Shown piece after piece: positions 1 through 12,902 of a stretch of DNA of 64,000 nt. The notes under the pieces are model-generated. The model worked only from the letters and a program-made list of their open reading frames with translations. It did not search any database and was not told where the DNA came from. Every line of letters begins with the position of its first letter. The stretch's first letter is position 1. Source of the DNA: Harmonia axyridis (lineage: Eukaryota > Arthropoda > Insecta > Coleoptera > Coccinellidae); the NCBI RefSeq assembly GCF_914767665.1, contig NC_059504.1:1242501-1306500 (forward strand). Reading direction: 5' to 3'. The translations under genes were made by a program, and so were the position numbers.

Positions 1-3000
1 CCCTGAGTCGAATGAACGCTCTAGAAGCCATCACAATACAAACCAAGGACTTGAAGAGACTACCACAGATTTCATCGTTAGCAAAACTAAGGTACCTCCA
101 GGTGGAATCGTTAGCTCTGGTTGAACTATCTCCTAGAAACTTCAAGAACTTACCAGCCTTAGAGAAGTTCCATTTGGGTAGAAGTAAAAATTTGAAAAGA
201 CTTGAAGCAGGACTTTTCGAAAACCTTCCAGTTCTAAAATCCATCAACATGTCCAATTGTGGTATTTTTTGGATCCACCCTAGAACGTTCTCGAACCTTC
301 CAGAGTTGAAAGAATTGTCTTTTATGCACAACAGTATACGTGATGCTGGTATGGTTGGTAGGGCATGTAAAGATCTTGATTCCCTTAAGGAATTAGATCT
401 AGATTATAACAGGATAGAAGATCTACCCAAGGGGTCTTTCGTGGATTTACCAACACTTCGACATCTGCGTATATCCTTCAACAATATATTGGAAATCAAG
501 CAAGGCGCTTTCCATAGAGTACCAAGGCTGAAAGATCTCTACTTGAACAACAACAGAATCAGAAAAATCCACCCTGAAAGTTTCATACACTCCTCTGATA
601 GTGGTTTGGAAGAGTTGTGGTTAGTCAACAACCATATATCACAAATCTCTGAACTCAGATCTCTGCTAGAAGCTCTTCCTAGATTGGTGTACTTGGATAT
701 GAGTTCCAATGAGTTAGAAGTCATACCATTTGGTTCCCTACATGGTCATCCTACCTTGGAAGTGATCAAGTTGAACAGCAACAAAATACGAAGAATTGAT
801 AAAGAATCCTTTATGGCTATGCCAGCTTTAAGGGAATTGAGCCTGAGAAATAACTCTTTGTCTAACTACGATCAAGGACCCTTATGGAATCTACCATTCT
901 TAAAAGGTCTAGACTTATCACAAAATAACTTCAGGAAATTGGATCCCCTCTTCCTGGCTAACCTACCATCTCTACGAAGACTAGATGTTAGTGACAATGA
1001 GTTGGTCATTATTGATCCAGTTGCATTATCTCTGACTCCTTTGATAGAGTACGTGAATATTTCTGATAACAATTTGAGGTTCATCCATCCTGCAACTTTT
1101 AAACGTTTGGAGAAATTGTACGAATTAGATGTAAGCAAAAATTACATAGAAGACTTCCCAGTCGAGCTTCCAGAAGGTCTAGAATACCTTCATTTGAATT
1201 TCAACAAACTCAGGACTCTTCCCTCCCTAACCGGAAGTACCAAGTTGTATTCATTGAAACACCTGGACCTGTCCTACAATCTTATAGGAAAAATGACCAC
1301 TTTGAACATGAAGAAGTTACCTTCGTTGAAAAAGCTCTACCTGTCCAACAATTTCGTTCAACGTTTGGAAGATGGTGTTTTGGAGGGTCTACCAAAACTG
1401 GAAATATTCGATTTGAGTGCTAATAAAATCGTCTACATCCATCCAGCATCTTTGAGGAACTTGCACAGTTTGGTAGAACTCAATTTGAGAAATAATTACA
1501 TAGAAAGTATTTTTGTTGGAACGTTGCAAGGTGCGTCAAAATTAGTTAAACTTGACGTTAGTGGGAATAAGTTGGTTGAATTCTTGCAAGGAAATATGAA
1601 GTTCAATCTGGATATAAAGCATTTGAACATTTCCCGGAATTTTCTCATAGAAATGCCTAGGAACATATTCAAAATGAAACAAATGATGGTGCTAGATATG
1701 AGTCGTAACAGGATAAAGAATCTTCCAGTTGAAGCATTCTCAAAGCTGGAACATCTCACCGACTTGAGACTATCTAACAACTTCATAAGAGAACTTCGAC
1801 TTAGTACCTTTTCCAGACTCAAAAATTTGAGAATTCTGTATTTGGATCACAACGACATCGATGAGGTCGAAACCAACACCTTCCAGTCTTTACCAAGCTT
1901 AGAGATGATAAAATTGGACAATAACAAATTATCGAAAATACCAAGTTACACTTTAAACAATCTTACCATGCTTCAAGTTGCTGAGTTTCAAAGTAATAAC
2001 TTAGAAATTTTAGCCAGTGATGCCTTCAACTTAGTTCCTAATCTTTTGTTCCTAAATATAAGTAGAAATAATTTGAGAAGTATTGAAGACAGTGGATTGA
2101 GAAATGTACCATCTTTGGAAGTGTTAGATTTGAGTAGTAATCTCATCAGAAGGATAGAACCTGGAAGTTTCAGACTTATGGAGTGGTTGGTAGAAATAAA
2201 ATTGGATCATAATGAAATCTGTGGAGTTTTTGGAACTCCTTTCAGTGATATGCCAAGGCTGAGGGTTATTTCTTTGAGAGGGAATAAGTTGAGAAAGGTT
2301 CCTGAAACTATTTTGGATAGAATAAGGACGAATATTGCAGTTTTCGATGTTGATGGTAAGTAATTTTGAACATCTGTCTTTTTAGATTTGGTTGGTGTTT
2401 GATCTACATAATATTGAATTTTCATTATAGAGAATCCTCTGCTTTGTGACTGCAATGCTCTTTGGTTACAAGTTTGGGCCGAAGAGTCTATGTCAATTGG
2501 TCCTCATTGTGGTAATGGCAAGATGGTTCGAGAATTGAAAATACCACCATCTTACTGTAAACAGAAACCAATGAAAGATTCACCTACCGATTGTGATGAC
2601 AATCCAAATGGATTTTCACAAGTTTTTTCTAAATATTCTGAGCTTCGAAATGGCTCCAGCGAAGATAAGACGAATATTCTGGCTCCTCTGCCACAGGAAT
2701 CAGACTATTTCTACGATCAATATGTAGACTATCCCTTTAATGAATCTTTGTCTTTAAATGCTAATGATGAGGAAGGCATTTTAGATAGATTTCTTAAAGT
2801 GAATCATAGTTCCCTCATGGAACCTCCACTATCTTCACATGTTATTTCTGGTGAGAATACTTACCTAAATAATTATTTAAGATATCTCAAGAAATCTGCT
2901 GTAATTCTTCGAATATTCTCTAACTTATTCAATGTTTTTCAGGTGACACTCCTACACTGTATGCTGCTCCATCTAATAACAAAATCAAGCCCGATATACC

Positions 3001-4339
3001 AAAAGAAGTACCCCATTCTCCAAGTAGCAGTGGTTTCACTTTCTTCGGAGTACCTCTCTCTGGATTGAACTTAAGCCAATTTTTGGGTGGCAACAAAAAG
3101 AACCTAGCTAAATCTGCTTCCAACGCAAAATCAGTGATGCCAATAGCTGACAGAAAGATGGCAATCATGAACATTCCTGTAGTCAGGGGTACCACCGCAC
3201 GAAATATTTATAGAGAACCTCCAAGTACCCCATTCATAGAAACAGGAGGATTCAGACCTATACTACCTGGAGAGGGTGGCTTTTTACCTATGGTAGAAAC
3301 CACTATTAGTGTTGAAACTTCAACTGAACTACCAAGGTCGACTCTGAAACCGATATTTACCTTCTACGAAGCTGATTTGAACCAGAAAACTCCTGAGGAT
3401 TCTTCGACTTCTGCTTCCTCACCTATCCTGCAGTACTCTGAAGATGCAACAGTAAAATCGGTTTATTCTTCTACTGAGCGTTTCTACCTAGAGAGTACAA
3501 CTCATTCTTCAACTGAAGTACTTCAAGAATCTGTAACAGTGATACCGACATCGACAGATGCTATGGAAACAAGTACAGAGATACATGTTGAAGAAATAGA
3601 TGAGGTCATTTTGAAGAATCAGTCCTTGGATACGAAATATGTAGAGGTTTCTTCTACTGCAAGTACTGAATTTAGTTCAACTAACGTCACATTGTTAAGA
3701 AATGTTAGTGAAGGTACCACTCAAAGCACTGTAACGAACAAAGATATGATTATAGGAGAGGAGGTTTTGGTGGAGGAAAACTTGAATTCGACTAATAAGT
3801 ATAGACATACATCTACTCAACTTCCTACTTCTTTAATGAACCTCAGTACTACAGAAGTACCAAAAATAATTCAAATAGATAGGGAACATTCACCAAGTGA
3901 TGGTTGGGACAGGGTTGTTGTAAAAACTAGGAATAAGGGAACGATTTTGGATAAAATAGCAATAGTACCAAACACAACAAAAAGACCTGAAACTGTAATA
4001 ACGATGCCTGCTCTTAGTCAACCACAATTGCCACACATAAGATCTGCAGGGAGGTCCATAATAACCAAGGTACAATCACCATTCACCACTGGTGCTTCAG
4101 CTTTGGTAAGAGAAGTAGGGCCAGACTTAAAAGAGACAGGTGAAACAGTAACTTTGGATCCTCAAATAACAAAGCTGGATGGTATAAAAGAAAGTTGGTA
4201 TTTTGCAAATTATAACAAGAGCAATTCTGAACCATATCTTGGGGTTAATCCTAATGGTGGAGCTAAAATTGGTGGTTTTTATTATACTTTGGTATTTTCT
4301 TTGTTTGGAACAATTCTTTTTGGCATTAGGTTTCACTAA
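1..4339 (+). CDS. Large extracellular leucine-rich-repeat protein, 5'-truncated by window edge (chaoptin/artichoke-like)
   Basis: Exons are <1..2355, 2431..2850 and 2943..4339, with GT-AG junctions that keep frame (GATG|GTAAG to TATAG|AG; TCTG|GTGAG to TTTCAG|GT). About 1,389 residues are visible. The first 784 are back-to-back 23-25-residue LRRs (LxxLxLxxNxL pattern, roughly 30 repeats). Exon 2 opens with an LRRCT cap (NPLLCDCNALWLQVW, then Cys residues in HCGNG and SYCKQ). A long Ser/Thr-rich stalk follows, with many S-T-E and Asn-X-Ser/Thr sites. The protein ends in a hydrophobic tail (GGFYYTLVFSLFGTILFGI) with almost no cytoplasmic residues, typical of a GPI signal or a terminal anchor. 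Family knowledge: insect chaoptin and artichoke are long LRR surface proteins of this design; artichoke acts in the matrix around sensory organs. Which of these it is was not determined. The frame is open to base 3 with no signal peptide, so the start lies upstream. The 3' end converges on the ppk gene. Confidence 0.88.
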
Positions 4340-4466
4340 AAGTTAGGGTCATTTGGTATGTTTCTTAATGATGTTGTACATTGGGTTTGACGAGGAGGAG
4401 TATCTTAGTGATGTTTGTTATTGTAAATTAAGTTTGTTTTATGAGATGTTTTATTTCTTTATAGTT

Positions 4467-4472
4467 AATAAA
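4467..4472 (+). terminator. Poly(A) signal of the LRR gene
   Basis: AATAAA lies 128 bases after the LRR stop codon, giving a short 3' UTR. The opposing ppk transcript can use an AATAAA on the minus strand at about 4450-4455, so the two convergent mRNAs may overlap slightly at their 3' ends. Confidence 0.6.
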
Positions 4473-4665
4473 TTTGTCAATGAAGCGTATATTTGATTAC
4501 CTACAGAGAATAGCATTTTATATTTATGATTCGTTGAGCTTTCCAAAATATTCTATTCAACAAAAATCATATTTATAATTAAATTCAACAACAATTACAT
4601 ACATTCACAAAGGGAATTGTGGAAATAAATATCACTTGAAGCTAGTGTTTCAAAAATCAAAAAAG

Positions 4666-5685
4666 TTATCTGAAAGTGAATAAGCGTTGAGACAACTTGT
4701 TTTCTCTGCGTCTAGGTCTTCTTACTTTCTTGCATATCAGGCGTAAAGTTAGAAAATATAAGAATTCAATAAGGCTCAGCAAACTGAATCCAACAAACAG
4801 ACCTAGCAATCCACCACTGTTAGCTGAAATTAAAAGAAATCAAGAAAAATTTCGAAGGAAACATAACAGAAAGTCTACTTACAGACGAGATCTGTAAAGT
4901 CAAATACAACACTTTTGACCTGTTTGCTGAATTTAGATTTTTCAAAGAAGAAATGTGCCACAGCTGTATTTTTCCTGAGATAATTGGTGAAATTATTATA
5001 ATTCAATCAATTTGAGTATTTGGTGCGCTTTCAAACTATATAAGAAAATATAAGTTTCAAAGAAAACAATAACCAGATAAAATATGAAAATATGAATAAT
5101 AAACCCGAAAAAAATATTAAAATAAATAATAAAGATTAAAATACATCTACCAAGAACTATTTTTGTGACTAACCTATAATCTTCTTCTACCTCTTCTGAT
5201 TCGTTTTTATAATATTCAATTTTGAGATTACTGTAACTACCAGTTTTCAAATATGTGACTTCATGACATCCTGGTAAACAGTGACATAACATACTAAAAA
5301 AAATTTCAGAAAGAATATTTGAGGGAGGGCTGAAGTTTTAGTTGAACTCACGCTATGGCATGTCCTTTCTCAGAAGCTACTTCAACCATATCTGAAAGAA
5401 ACGATGGAATTCATTTTTTTATATATTTTTTTTCGGACCCTTTGAAATGTGCCAGCTTACCGTGTAGCACACTGTATCACTTACTTTTAGCCTCATCTTG
5501 ACAATTTGCCTGCTTCTTACTACACGTTTGTACATCTCTAGCCTCTGAAATTAAAACAATGCTGAATTTTTTAATACGATAGGAAGGTAATAAACTCACT
5601 CGGTAAAAAATAGGGTATACATCCACACTTGGTTTTTGTGTGGTTTGAGAGGCATTCCAGCCTACAATTTCTCTCTGTGTAAGTC
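4666..5685 (-). CDS. Second ppk 3' module: diverged duplicate of ppk exons 9-14, no 5' half
   Basis: Six exons: 5685-5600, 5544-5485, 5391-5352, 5293-5174, 4974-4883, 4823-4666 (556 nt). Each keeps the splice phase of ppk exons 9-14, all have AG/GT borders, and the frame is open to a TAA stop. It encodes the second half of the Cys-rich ectodomain (NCRLEC, CGCIPYFLP, CHCLPGC), TM2 with GGLLGLFVGFS, and a basic tail. Identity to the upstream module is moderate: 18 of 28 residues match in the first exon. No copy of exons 1-8 exists between 5686 and 6325, so it has no start codon or TM1 of its own. Because its first acceptor has the phase of exon 9, exon 8 (donor at 8089) could splice to it directly, giving a 570-aa isoform. 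The alternative reading is an orphan partial duplication; intact frames and splice sites argue for use. Whether it is spliced in cannot be seen here. Confidence 0.8.
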
Positions 5686-6228
5686 CTGCAATTCAAAGCA
5701 AGCTGATATTACTTTACTATTACAATTATTTTTACCAAATCTATTTAGTTTTTTTTTTTTATTGAAAATATACACAATGAAAACTAGAGTGTAGGATGTT
5801 AAGTTCAAACTTGTGATCTTATTTCAGATATATTTCGATGAAAATGTGAATGAAAGATTAAAATATCAAGATAATTTCATATGTTAGATCTTACAAAACC
5901 ACTATTTAATTCTCTTATGATATTTTTTTCGTTTTATTGGAATAAATCATTTGAAAACATTTAGGCTATATGCCGTTTTTCGAAATTCATCATAAATGGC
6001 CAGACCTTCTTCAAAAAAAAAAATGGGTTACAGGAATTAAACCAATTTTTTCTTCTCTATTTATATCTGATATTTGACAATTTCATACGAAATTGTTATG
6101 TTTTTATTATCTAGAATTAATTTCTAAATTTTTATTCCAGAATTTATTGTACAATATCTTATAAATTTAAAATTCAAAAGCAATATTGTTTTCATAGTTC
6201 AATGAAAGAATCATTGCTGTGTTAACTA

Positions 6229-6234
6229 TTTATT
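6229..6234 (-). terminator. Poly(A) signal after ppk exon 14
   Basis: AATAAA on the minus strand lies 92 bases downstream of the TGA of the first ppk 3' module. It implies that this module can end its own transcript before the second module is reached. Confidence 0.5.
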
Positions 6235-6325
6235 ATAGGATCACATATCATAAAAAATTTCAACTTAATATTAAATTAAAATCATATCATTGCATTCCAG
6301 AGTTATCAATGGATATCTAATATTT

Positions 6326-9300
6326 TCACTGGAGGTATTGCAGTGACAATTTCTTCTTCTTAGCTTTTCTTTTTCGCTTTTCATTCCAACTCCTTAGATC
6401 CAAACATGAAGTTTTAATAAATATGTGATAGAAGCATTCCACCAAGCTCAAAATACTGAATCCTAAGAATGCACCTAACAGTCCACCAGTATTTGCTGAA
6501 AAATAAGGAAAAATTTTGTCTTTGATCTTATTTATCGATTTAAAACATTTTTAAAAATTTATTTTTAGTTTATGTTTGGCTGTCTTTCCTTCAAGTTTGT
6601 CGGTATTGTTTTGTTTGTTATTTATTTTTTACTTTATTTGTGTTTGTTGTTCATTTTTTGTACTTACACAAGAAATCCGTGAAACCATATATTTCACTCT
6701 TGATTTCTTTGCCATATCTATGTTTGAAGAAAAAGAAATGCACCACTGCAATATTTTCTCTGAAAAATCAACATTTGCTTCAGGTTAATTTGAACAAGTA
6801 ATCAATTTGATTTCCTGAGAATAATAAAGGTTTGAGTATCTTTTCCCAATTATAATCTCGTTATTTTTTATTATTTTTTTTGTTTTCCTTAATTCTTTTT
6901 ATTTCTAAACTGATATTTTTTCTCTTACATTGTATGAACCTGAATAAAGTTCATTGGCTTTTTATTTTCAATTTATTTCAATGTTTCTATTGTTATTTCT
7001 GAATTATTCGTTAATTTTGTATTCCCATTTATGTTACGTACTGATAAAACTCACTTCAAATATGAATATGTGTAATTATCTAAATCAATATCAGAGTATC
7101 CTTTAGTCCTTATTAAAGGACTGAGTGATCCTGTTTTTGTGAAAGATACTTCTGCACATGCTGGTAGACAATCGCAGTTTTTCCTATGGCAATCAAAATA
7201 ATTTAATATGCAATGAAAAAGAGTTATTTTCTACTCACGTTCTTCCATAGACTATATTTGTATCTTCTGTAAATTTATTACATATTAGTTTGATTATAGA
7301 GTGAAAGTTCATAATATCATGATTTTTTTCATTTACCTTGTGCTTTCTTAGCACAGTTTTCATCTCTTTTTCCACATATCCTTTTACCTCTGCTCTCTAA
7401 AAATGGATATAGAAAGTATAATATTTCTCACTTCAAAATATAAGTAAGAAAAGTGAAATAAAATAAAATAAAGATAGGAACTCACGTGGAAGGAAATATG
7501 GAATGCATCCACACATTCTGAGAGTGTAATTCGACTGACATTCTTGGTAACAGTTAGTGCTTGTGTATGACCTGCAATATTCATATATGTAATTCTCGTT
7601 TAAAGCTTTCTACATCATTGTATTCTTTGAGAGTAATGTAAGTTTAGAGTATCACATACCTGTGTTTTGTGGTCTAGTTGAGTTCCTTTGTTGTGTAATT
7701 GTAAAAGTGTGATTTGTGGATATTATATAATAAGAAACATTCAAACCAATAGGTTTCGGGCCCAAAACTCACATCCGTGAAAGAGTTTTCCAAAGAGTTA
7801 AGTATTACAGAAAAGTACTTAACAGAATTTAACTAGCGAACGTGTAAGGGTCATACAGAGTTCACGTGAACAGTTGACAGAAAACTTGAGAATAGTGTCA
7901 TAGTTTCTTTCTGTGGTTTTGATTTAAATATTTCCCAATAAGAACGATATGTTTTTAAAAGAGGAATTATTGAATATGTGTTGGTATATTTTTTCATCAC
8001 TATTTTTGTTAAATTTTTGTAATCCACCTCATAGCATTTTAGAATCACATCGTCTATATTGGGCGACCTGTATATCGAGGGGACTCACCTGTAATATTGT
8101 AATTTTCTCTCGTTCGAGAAATAACATTGCCTCTTCTCTATTGAGACACTTCTGAGAGAATGAGTAGCTTCTCTGATTACTGGATTGATCATGTATCTTG
8201 CTTCTACACCTGGGCTCAACAGAAAACCAAAATCTGCTGTTTTGGGAGTTTCTAACGGATTAGCGAGGACTATCTGAAAAAAAAAATGGATTGTAAAAGA
8301 TTTTAGTCGAGCATCGGCACTGTTTTAACCTTAAATCCAACGCTGTTTGTTGACGAGCAATAATAGTTGTCCACTTGAGTGTCTAAAATTATTGAGAGGC
8401 CTAGGTGTTGACCTGATCCTGAAAAAATAGTTTTAACAAGAGGACGAAATATTCTTGGTACGTCAGCAGATTCGGTTTTTTTTTGTTTCAATTTGAATCG
8501 AAATATATCAAGAAGTGTGAGGTTCTTGTGCAGAAACATGCAACATACCATACCTAATGGTCTTCGAGGTATATAGTCTGATCTTGCGTCTGAAATTTTA
8601 TCAGGAAAACCATCTTCAGGATTCCAATCATAAATATAGTTGGAGTAGGTTTGGTTTAAGTATGACGTGCTTTTTCTATAAAACAGAGTATTTATAATTT
8701 TATATTGCGACAAATATTGGTTCTATTCTGTATAATTTCTTTTTACCAGAGTGTGAGGAATTTAGTACTTAACTCAATAAAATAAGGGATTTATAGTATG
8801 CACTAGAATTTTCCGAAATTATGCAAGAGAATCAGAAAATTGAAAAAAATCATAAAATCCTACAATTTCTTCGAAGTTTTTGATATTCGATTCGGAACTC
8901 ACATTAGAAACCTGTATAGCCAACCTAAAAGAGCTTCGAGAGGAGCTAGATAGATGGTGCTTGATGTTACTTATAGAGGGAACTACCGTTTTCATTTCTA
9001 TGAGATAAAATACTTACGGATTCCAATAAATCTTATTGGGAGGTAACCTATTGAAAGAACAACATAACCCTTCGTCAGTCAGGTCGTTATTGAAATATTC
9101 ATCACAATTAACCTTTTCGTTTTTCCAGGAACAAGACTTCAACATATCGGAACAAGATTGGCCTACCTAAAAATCGACAAAAAAAAAAATTGGAGCCTAA
9201 GTCACTTAGCGTTGTTTGTTACCGTTATCAAAAAATTCTGCATCGTATCCCAGTCTGTTTCGTATTCTGTCTCATTCATGTCGCTGTTGAGATTGCAATA

Positions 9301-10755
9301 GTCGTTGAGTAATTTCTTTTGAGCTGGAGTGCTTGAAAAATTCATTAACTTGTATTTAAAAACTTTTTATTTTTAAATGTTGACAGTTTTTATGACTGTT
9401 GGGGAATATCATTATCAATTGTAGTGACATAATTGGTAACAGCAGAATATTGAGAGTAGAGTAGTTCACGCACTACTGCGTAGTTACTTCAATCTCAAGT
9501 CCACTGGGAAATCGAAATATACCACATTTTATAATAATAAAAGCTTTTTTATTCGAAGTATCCAACAAACTTTAAGCCTGGCCAAGTTTTGGAGTACTTG
9601 AACGTGAACTGATTTTCTCAACAGATTCATTTGATTGTTTTTCAAGCCTGTTTTTTGTCGACTAAGATATCAATATTCCGAATATAAATATTCGATTATA
9701 ACTAAACTTTATCGAACTACTATTCTTGAAACGATTAAAAACGATATATCAGCATTTTTCAATCCAGCATCAAAACCATTCATTGTACTAGTTTTGTACT
9801 AGTTTCTAACTAGTTCCAAACTGATTCACTCACCCATGATCTACAATCCTTTCAGCTTCTTGCCTCTTAGCCTGATTCATGTTACAAATTGTTATCGATG
9901 GAAACGGTATGGAGTTAAGATCAGCATCCGAAGGACTAAAACTTATGATGACCGGACTTTCAGACCATTTCACGTAAATATTCGATATGAAATATCCAGC
10001 CATGCAAGCTGCGATGCCAAACGCACAGAACCAGAAGAGTCTGCAACATATTCAGATTATTTTTTTTTATTCTCAGGTGATGGTTATTTGGAATTTGTAG
10101 GAGTACCTTTCGCATAAGGACAATGTAGGATCACCGACATATCTAAGACCATGTAGGGTGGTATTGTCACAGTAGTTCTCCATCTGGTACAGGAATTTTT
10201 TCGTTACAGGTGCGGATATTGCTTTCTTCTTTGTTTTTATCGTGCTGAAAATTGAATAAAAATAGAGATGTTTTTTGATCATAGTGTTTTTTCTTCATTG
10301 CGTAGAAAAAAACCGTTACCCATTTGATTTTTTGCTATTCGGTTTTTTGTTCATTGTATTAATTTCACTGTTTTCGAGGAATGGTTGAACAACCTTACAG
10401 CTTATAATTTTCCTTAATTTTTTTCGATTATATCAAACAGTTTCTTCAAATTTACCACTTCGTTTTTAATGATAGTAGACGCTATAAAATACTATTATTC
10501 CTGAAGATGTTTTTATGATTAAATTATTTCAGCTTTACCTATACATATTTTGTGCTTAATTGACCAATTCTTACTACTTTTCTCGACGTTGCCTCACCTT
10601 ATGCTTGCTGGTGGTATCTGAATGGCAATATCCTTGTTTTTCCTCTTGTAAAAGTCATCAATTTGGAATATCGTCGATTTCTTATCCTCTGGGTGTATTG
10701 GGAATCCATTGATTGGTTTTCTGGGTCGTATGGTGTTATAAGAACCGATCATCAT
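6326..10755 (-). CDS. Pickpocket (ppk) DEG/ENaC sodium channel, 14 exons, 573 aa
   Basis: Amiloride-sensitive-type sodium channel subunit of the plasma membrane. Exons read on the minus strand: 10755-10598, 10244-10107, 10040-9834, 9331-9223, 9166-9018, 8675-8554, 8418-8330, 8273-8089, 7571-7486, 7396-7337, 7266-7239, 7183-7055, 6759-6668, 6495-6326. All introns are GT-AG, all phases join, and the sum is 1,722 nt. Landmarks in order: N-terminal FCENTTLHG-like box (YCDNTTLHGLRYVGDP); TM1 (LFWFCAFGIAACMAGYF) followed by FPSITICNMNQ; LCCSFN in the extracellular loop; GLSIILDTQVDNYYCSSTNS; the family's RQCYFSNER and Cys cluster (NCYQEC, CGCIPYFLP, CDCLPAC); TM2 with the GxS selectivity filter (GGLLGAFLGFS); and a Lys/Arg-rich cytoplasmic tail. 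The start is the first of two adjacent ATGs. The subtype was not assigned. A second 3' module lies directly downstream (4666-5685). Confidence 0.92.
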
Positions 10756-12111
10756 TTTCTGGCTTTTGATTTTCTAACAAAAAAGGTCATTTGATTATAT
10801 AATAATAAAATAATTCAAGATGAGGAGTCAATGGCAATATTTTCGAAAAAACTCTAAAATAATCCGAAGTAGACAGATCTGGATTACTAGCTGGTCAAAA
10901 TCTATGGCACCACTTCGACAGCATATTTTGCCATCAGAATTTTGAGTTAGAAAAGCAAAAGCATTAATTTTGGTTCATTATTTTTAACTGGAATCGTTCG
11001 ACGAAAAGTATATTTTAAATTCTACTGAAATTTCAACAGTTTAACAGCAAATAGAATATTTTTCCGTGTCTCAACTTTTTTTTATTGAATTTTCCTATAT
11101 GCTCATAGAAATTACATATTTTTCTCTAAATATCTATCCATGAGTAACTGTATTGCGTTCGGAATCTGACGCAAAAAAACTAGGTTCACGTCCACCGTAT
11201 TACGATGTTTTTTTTTCATTTTGTTTCAATGATTTGAGAAAATAATAAGTTATATTGCAAAGTTTGCAGTATTTTCTCACTTACCACACCTTAAAATCTT
11301 AAACACTAGAGGAAGTAACAATTCAAGCGACGTTCATACAGCACGAAAGAAATAAATTTACATACACAGAACTAGAGACACAAGTATAGGAAGTACCTTC
11401 GCAGGTATGTCAACTTTGCGTGATGCCTAAAACATGTTTGAGTGTAATCTATATCATCTATCACCCTTAACAGGATGGGAAAAGAATTCTATGTTTGTTT
11501 TTCCTATAAAACTAATGAGGAGACGATGTCACATATTCCATGGGTGGCTAGACCTCTAGCGTCAATTTCGGTGAAAAACGCCATTCATTATATCAGTTTT
11601 GTGTGCATTTTCTAATTTATATTTAATGAACGGTTTGCTGGGTTCCTTCAAGATGATTAGGAGAATGGTGAAAAAGAGTCACGTGACCATTAAGTTGGTT
11701 ATTTTACGGCATAAGAAAAGTGGTTGTGACACATTGAGGTCTTATAATTAATTAGTGGAAGGAAAAATCGTTTTCTTAATTACAATCGGATCTATGTTTA
11801 TTTTTAAGTCGGCAATTAATGCATTGGCTGAAGAATATTTGACATATAGCTGAAATAAAAATTCCTCACCTGAATAATTTTAATCTTATTTTCATTAAAT
11901 CTAGCTTGTCTCAACTATATAAAATATAAAGCGGAAATAAGTTATTTTTACTTTTTAATCATCAAGATGAATTTCCGACAAGTAAAGACTGAGACAATCA
12001 AACACTTGTCTCAACTATACTGCTAATATAAATATAGAAATGATTTAATTGAGTTGAGGGTAAGTAACAATTATTCTATTTCCACTTTTTAATTATACAG
12101 GGTGATAAAAG
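10756..12111. other. ppk upstream intergenic region
   Basis: AT-rich sequence upstream of the ppk start. No convincing coding exon or RNA gene was seen, and no TATA box could be assigned to the ppk promoter. Confidence 0.4.
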
Positions 12112-12304
12112 ATCAGGTCATAACTTCAGTTTTAGTTAAAAAAAGAAATTTTTTCAAGTGATTTCTTTCTCTCGAATTCCTTGGAGATACAGGTTGTTGA
12201 ACTTAAAATTTAATTTGAAAAGCCTTTATCTCCGAAGGATTCGAGAGAAAGAAATCACTTGAAAAAATTTCTTATTTTAACTAAAACTGAAGTTATGACC
12301 TGAT
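12112..12304. repeat. Fold-back MITE-like inverted repeat
   Basis: Two arms of about 77 bases (12112-12188 and 12228-12304) are near-perfect reverse complements around a ~39-base spacer. The outer ends read ATCAGGTCATAACTTCAG and its complement. The left flank (TACAGGGTGATAAA) carries the CAGGGTG sequence seen at other MITE ends in this window. It would fold into a long hairpin if transcribed. Related fragments (TTTTAACTAGAACTATCA) follow at about 12330 and recur near 40770. Confidence 0.8.
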
Positions 12305-12800
12305 TTACTTGAAAGAAATTATTATTTTAACTAGAACTATCAGTTCATGAAACTATGTCCTGGACTTTCGAATCACTCTGGGTATATAAAATTATTTCGC
12401 TACACACTAGAAATTTTAGTCAGTTTGAATAATTCGTTTAATTTTTTGCAAAGTTTTCAGTATGAAATTTAATATAAAAATATACAGGATGATTCACCGG
12501 GATGGCCTATTACAAGTTTATGGAAATCCAATCATAATTTTGAGCTGAAAATTTCTATATTGGGGTTTGAGACAATGATCTTTCTCCCTAAAATATTTTC
12601 AGATCTCAACAACTTCCGGTTATATCGGAAACAGACTAATTCACTCACCTCCATTCTTCTAGTATTCACTTTCAAAATCTCATTTAAATAAATACTTTCA
12701 TTTCCAAAGACCCTTCATTTAATAGATATCTATTTTTTTAATGAGATATCTATTCGTTTATACCTATTGAATAACCAAAAATCATATTGAAAATTCACAT

Positions 12801-12806
12801 TTTATT
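12801..12806 (-). terminator. Poly(A) signal of the MBF2-like gene
   Basis: AATAAA on the minus strand, 97 bases past the stop codon of the secreted-protein gene at 12903-13358. Confidence 0.6.
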
Positions 12807-12902
12807 TTAATTGGTGTTAAGGTATGTACAAATGAATCAGATACAATTGATGAAAATCACGAAAACTCAAATGGAAGCTGTTGGAATATAAACATGACGA
12901 AT

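Noticed and set aside
5686..6325. Missing exons 1-8 for the second ppk module
   Set aside because: Read on the minus strand and found no TM1 box, no YCDNTTLHG-like box and no GLSIILD block; the module has no 5' half here.
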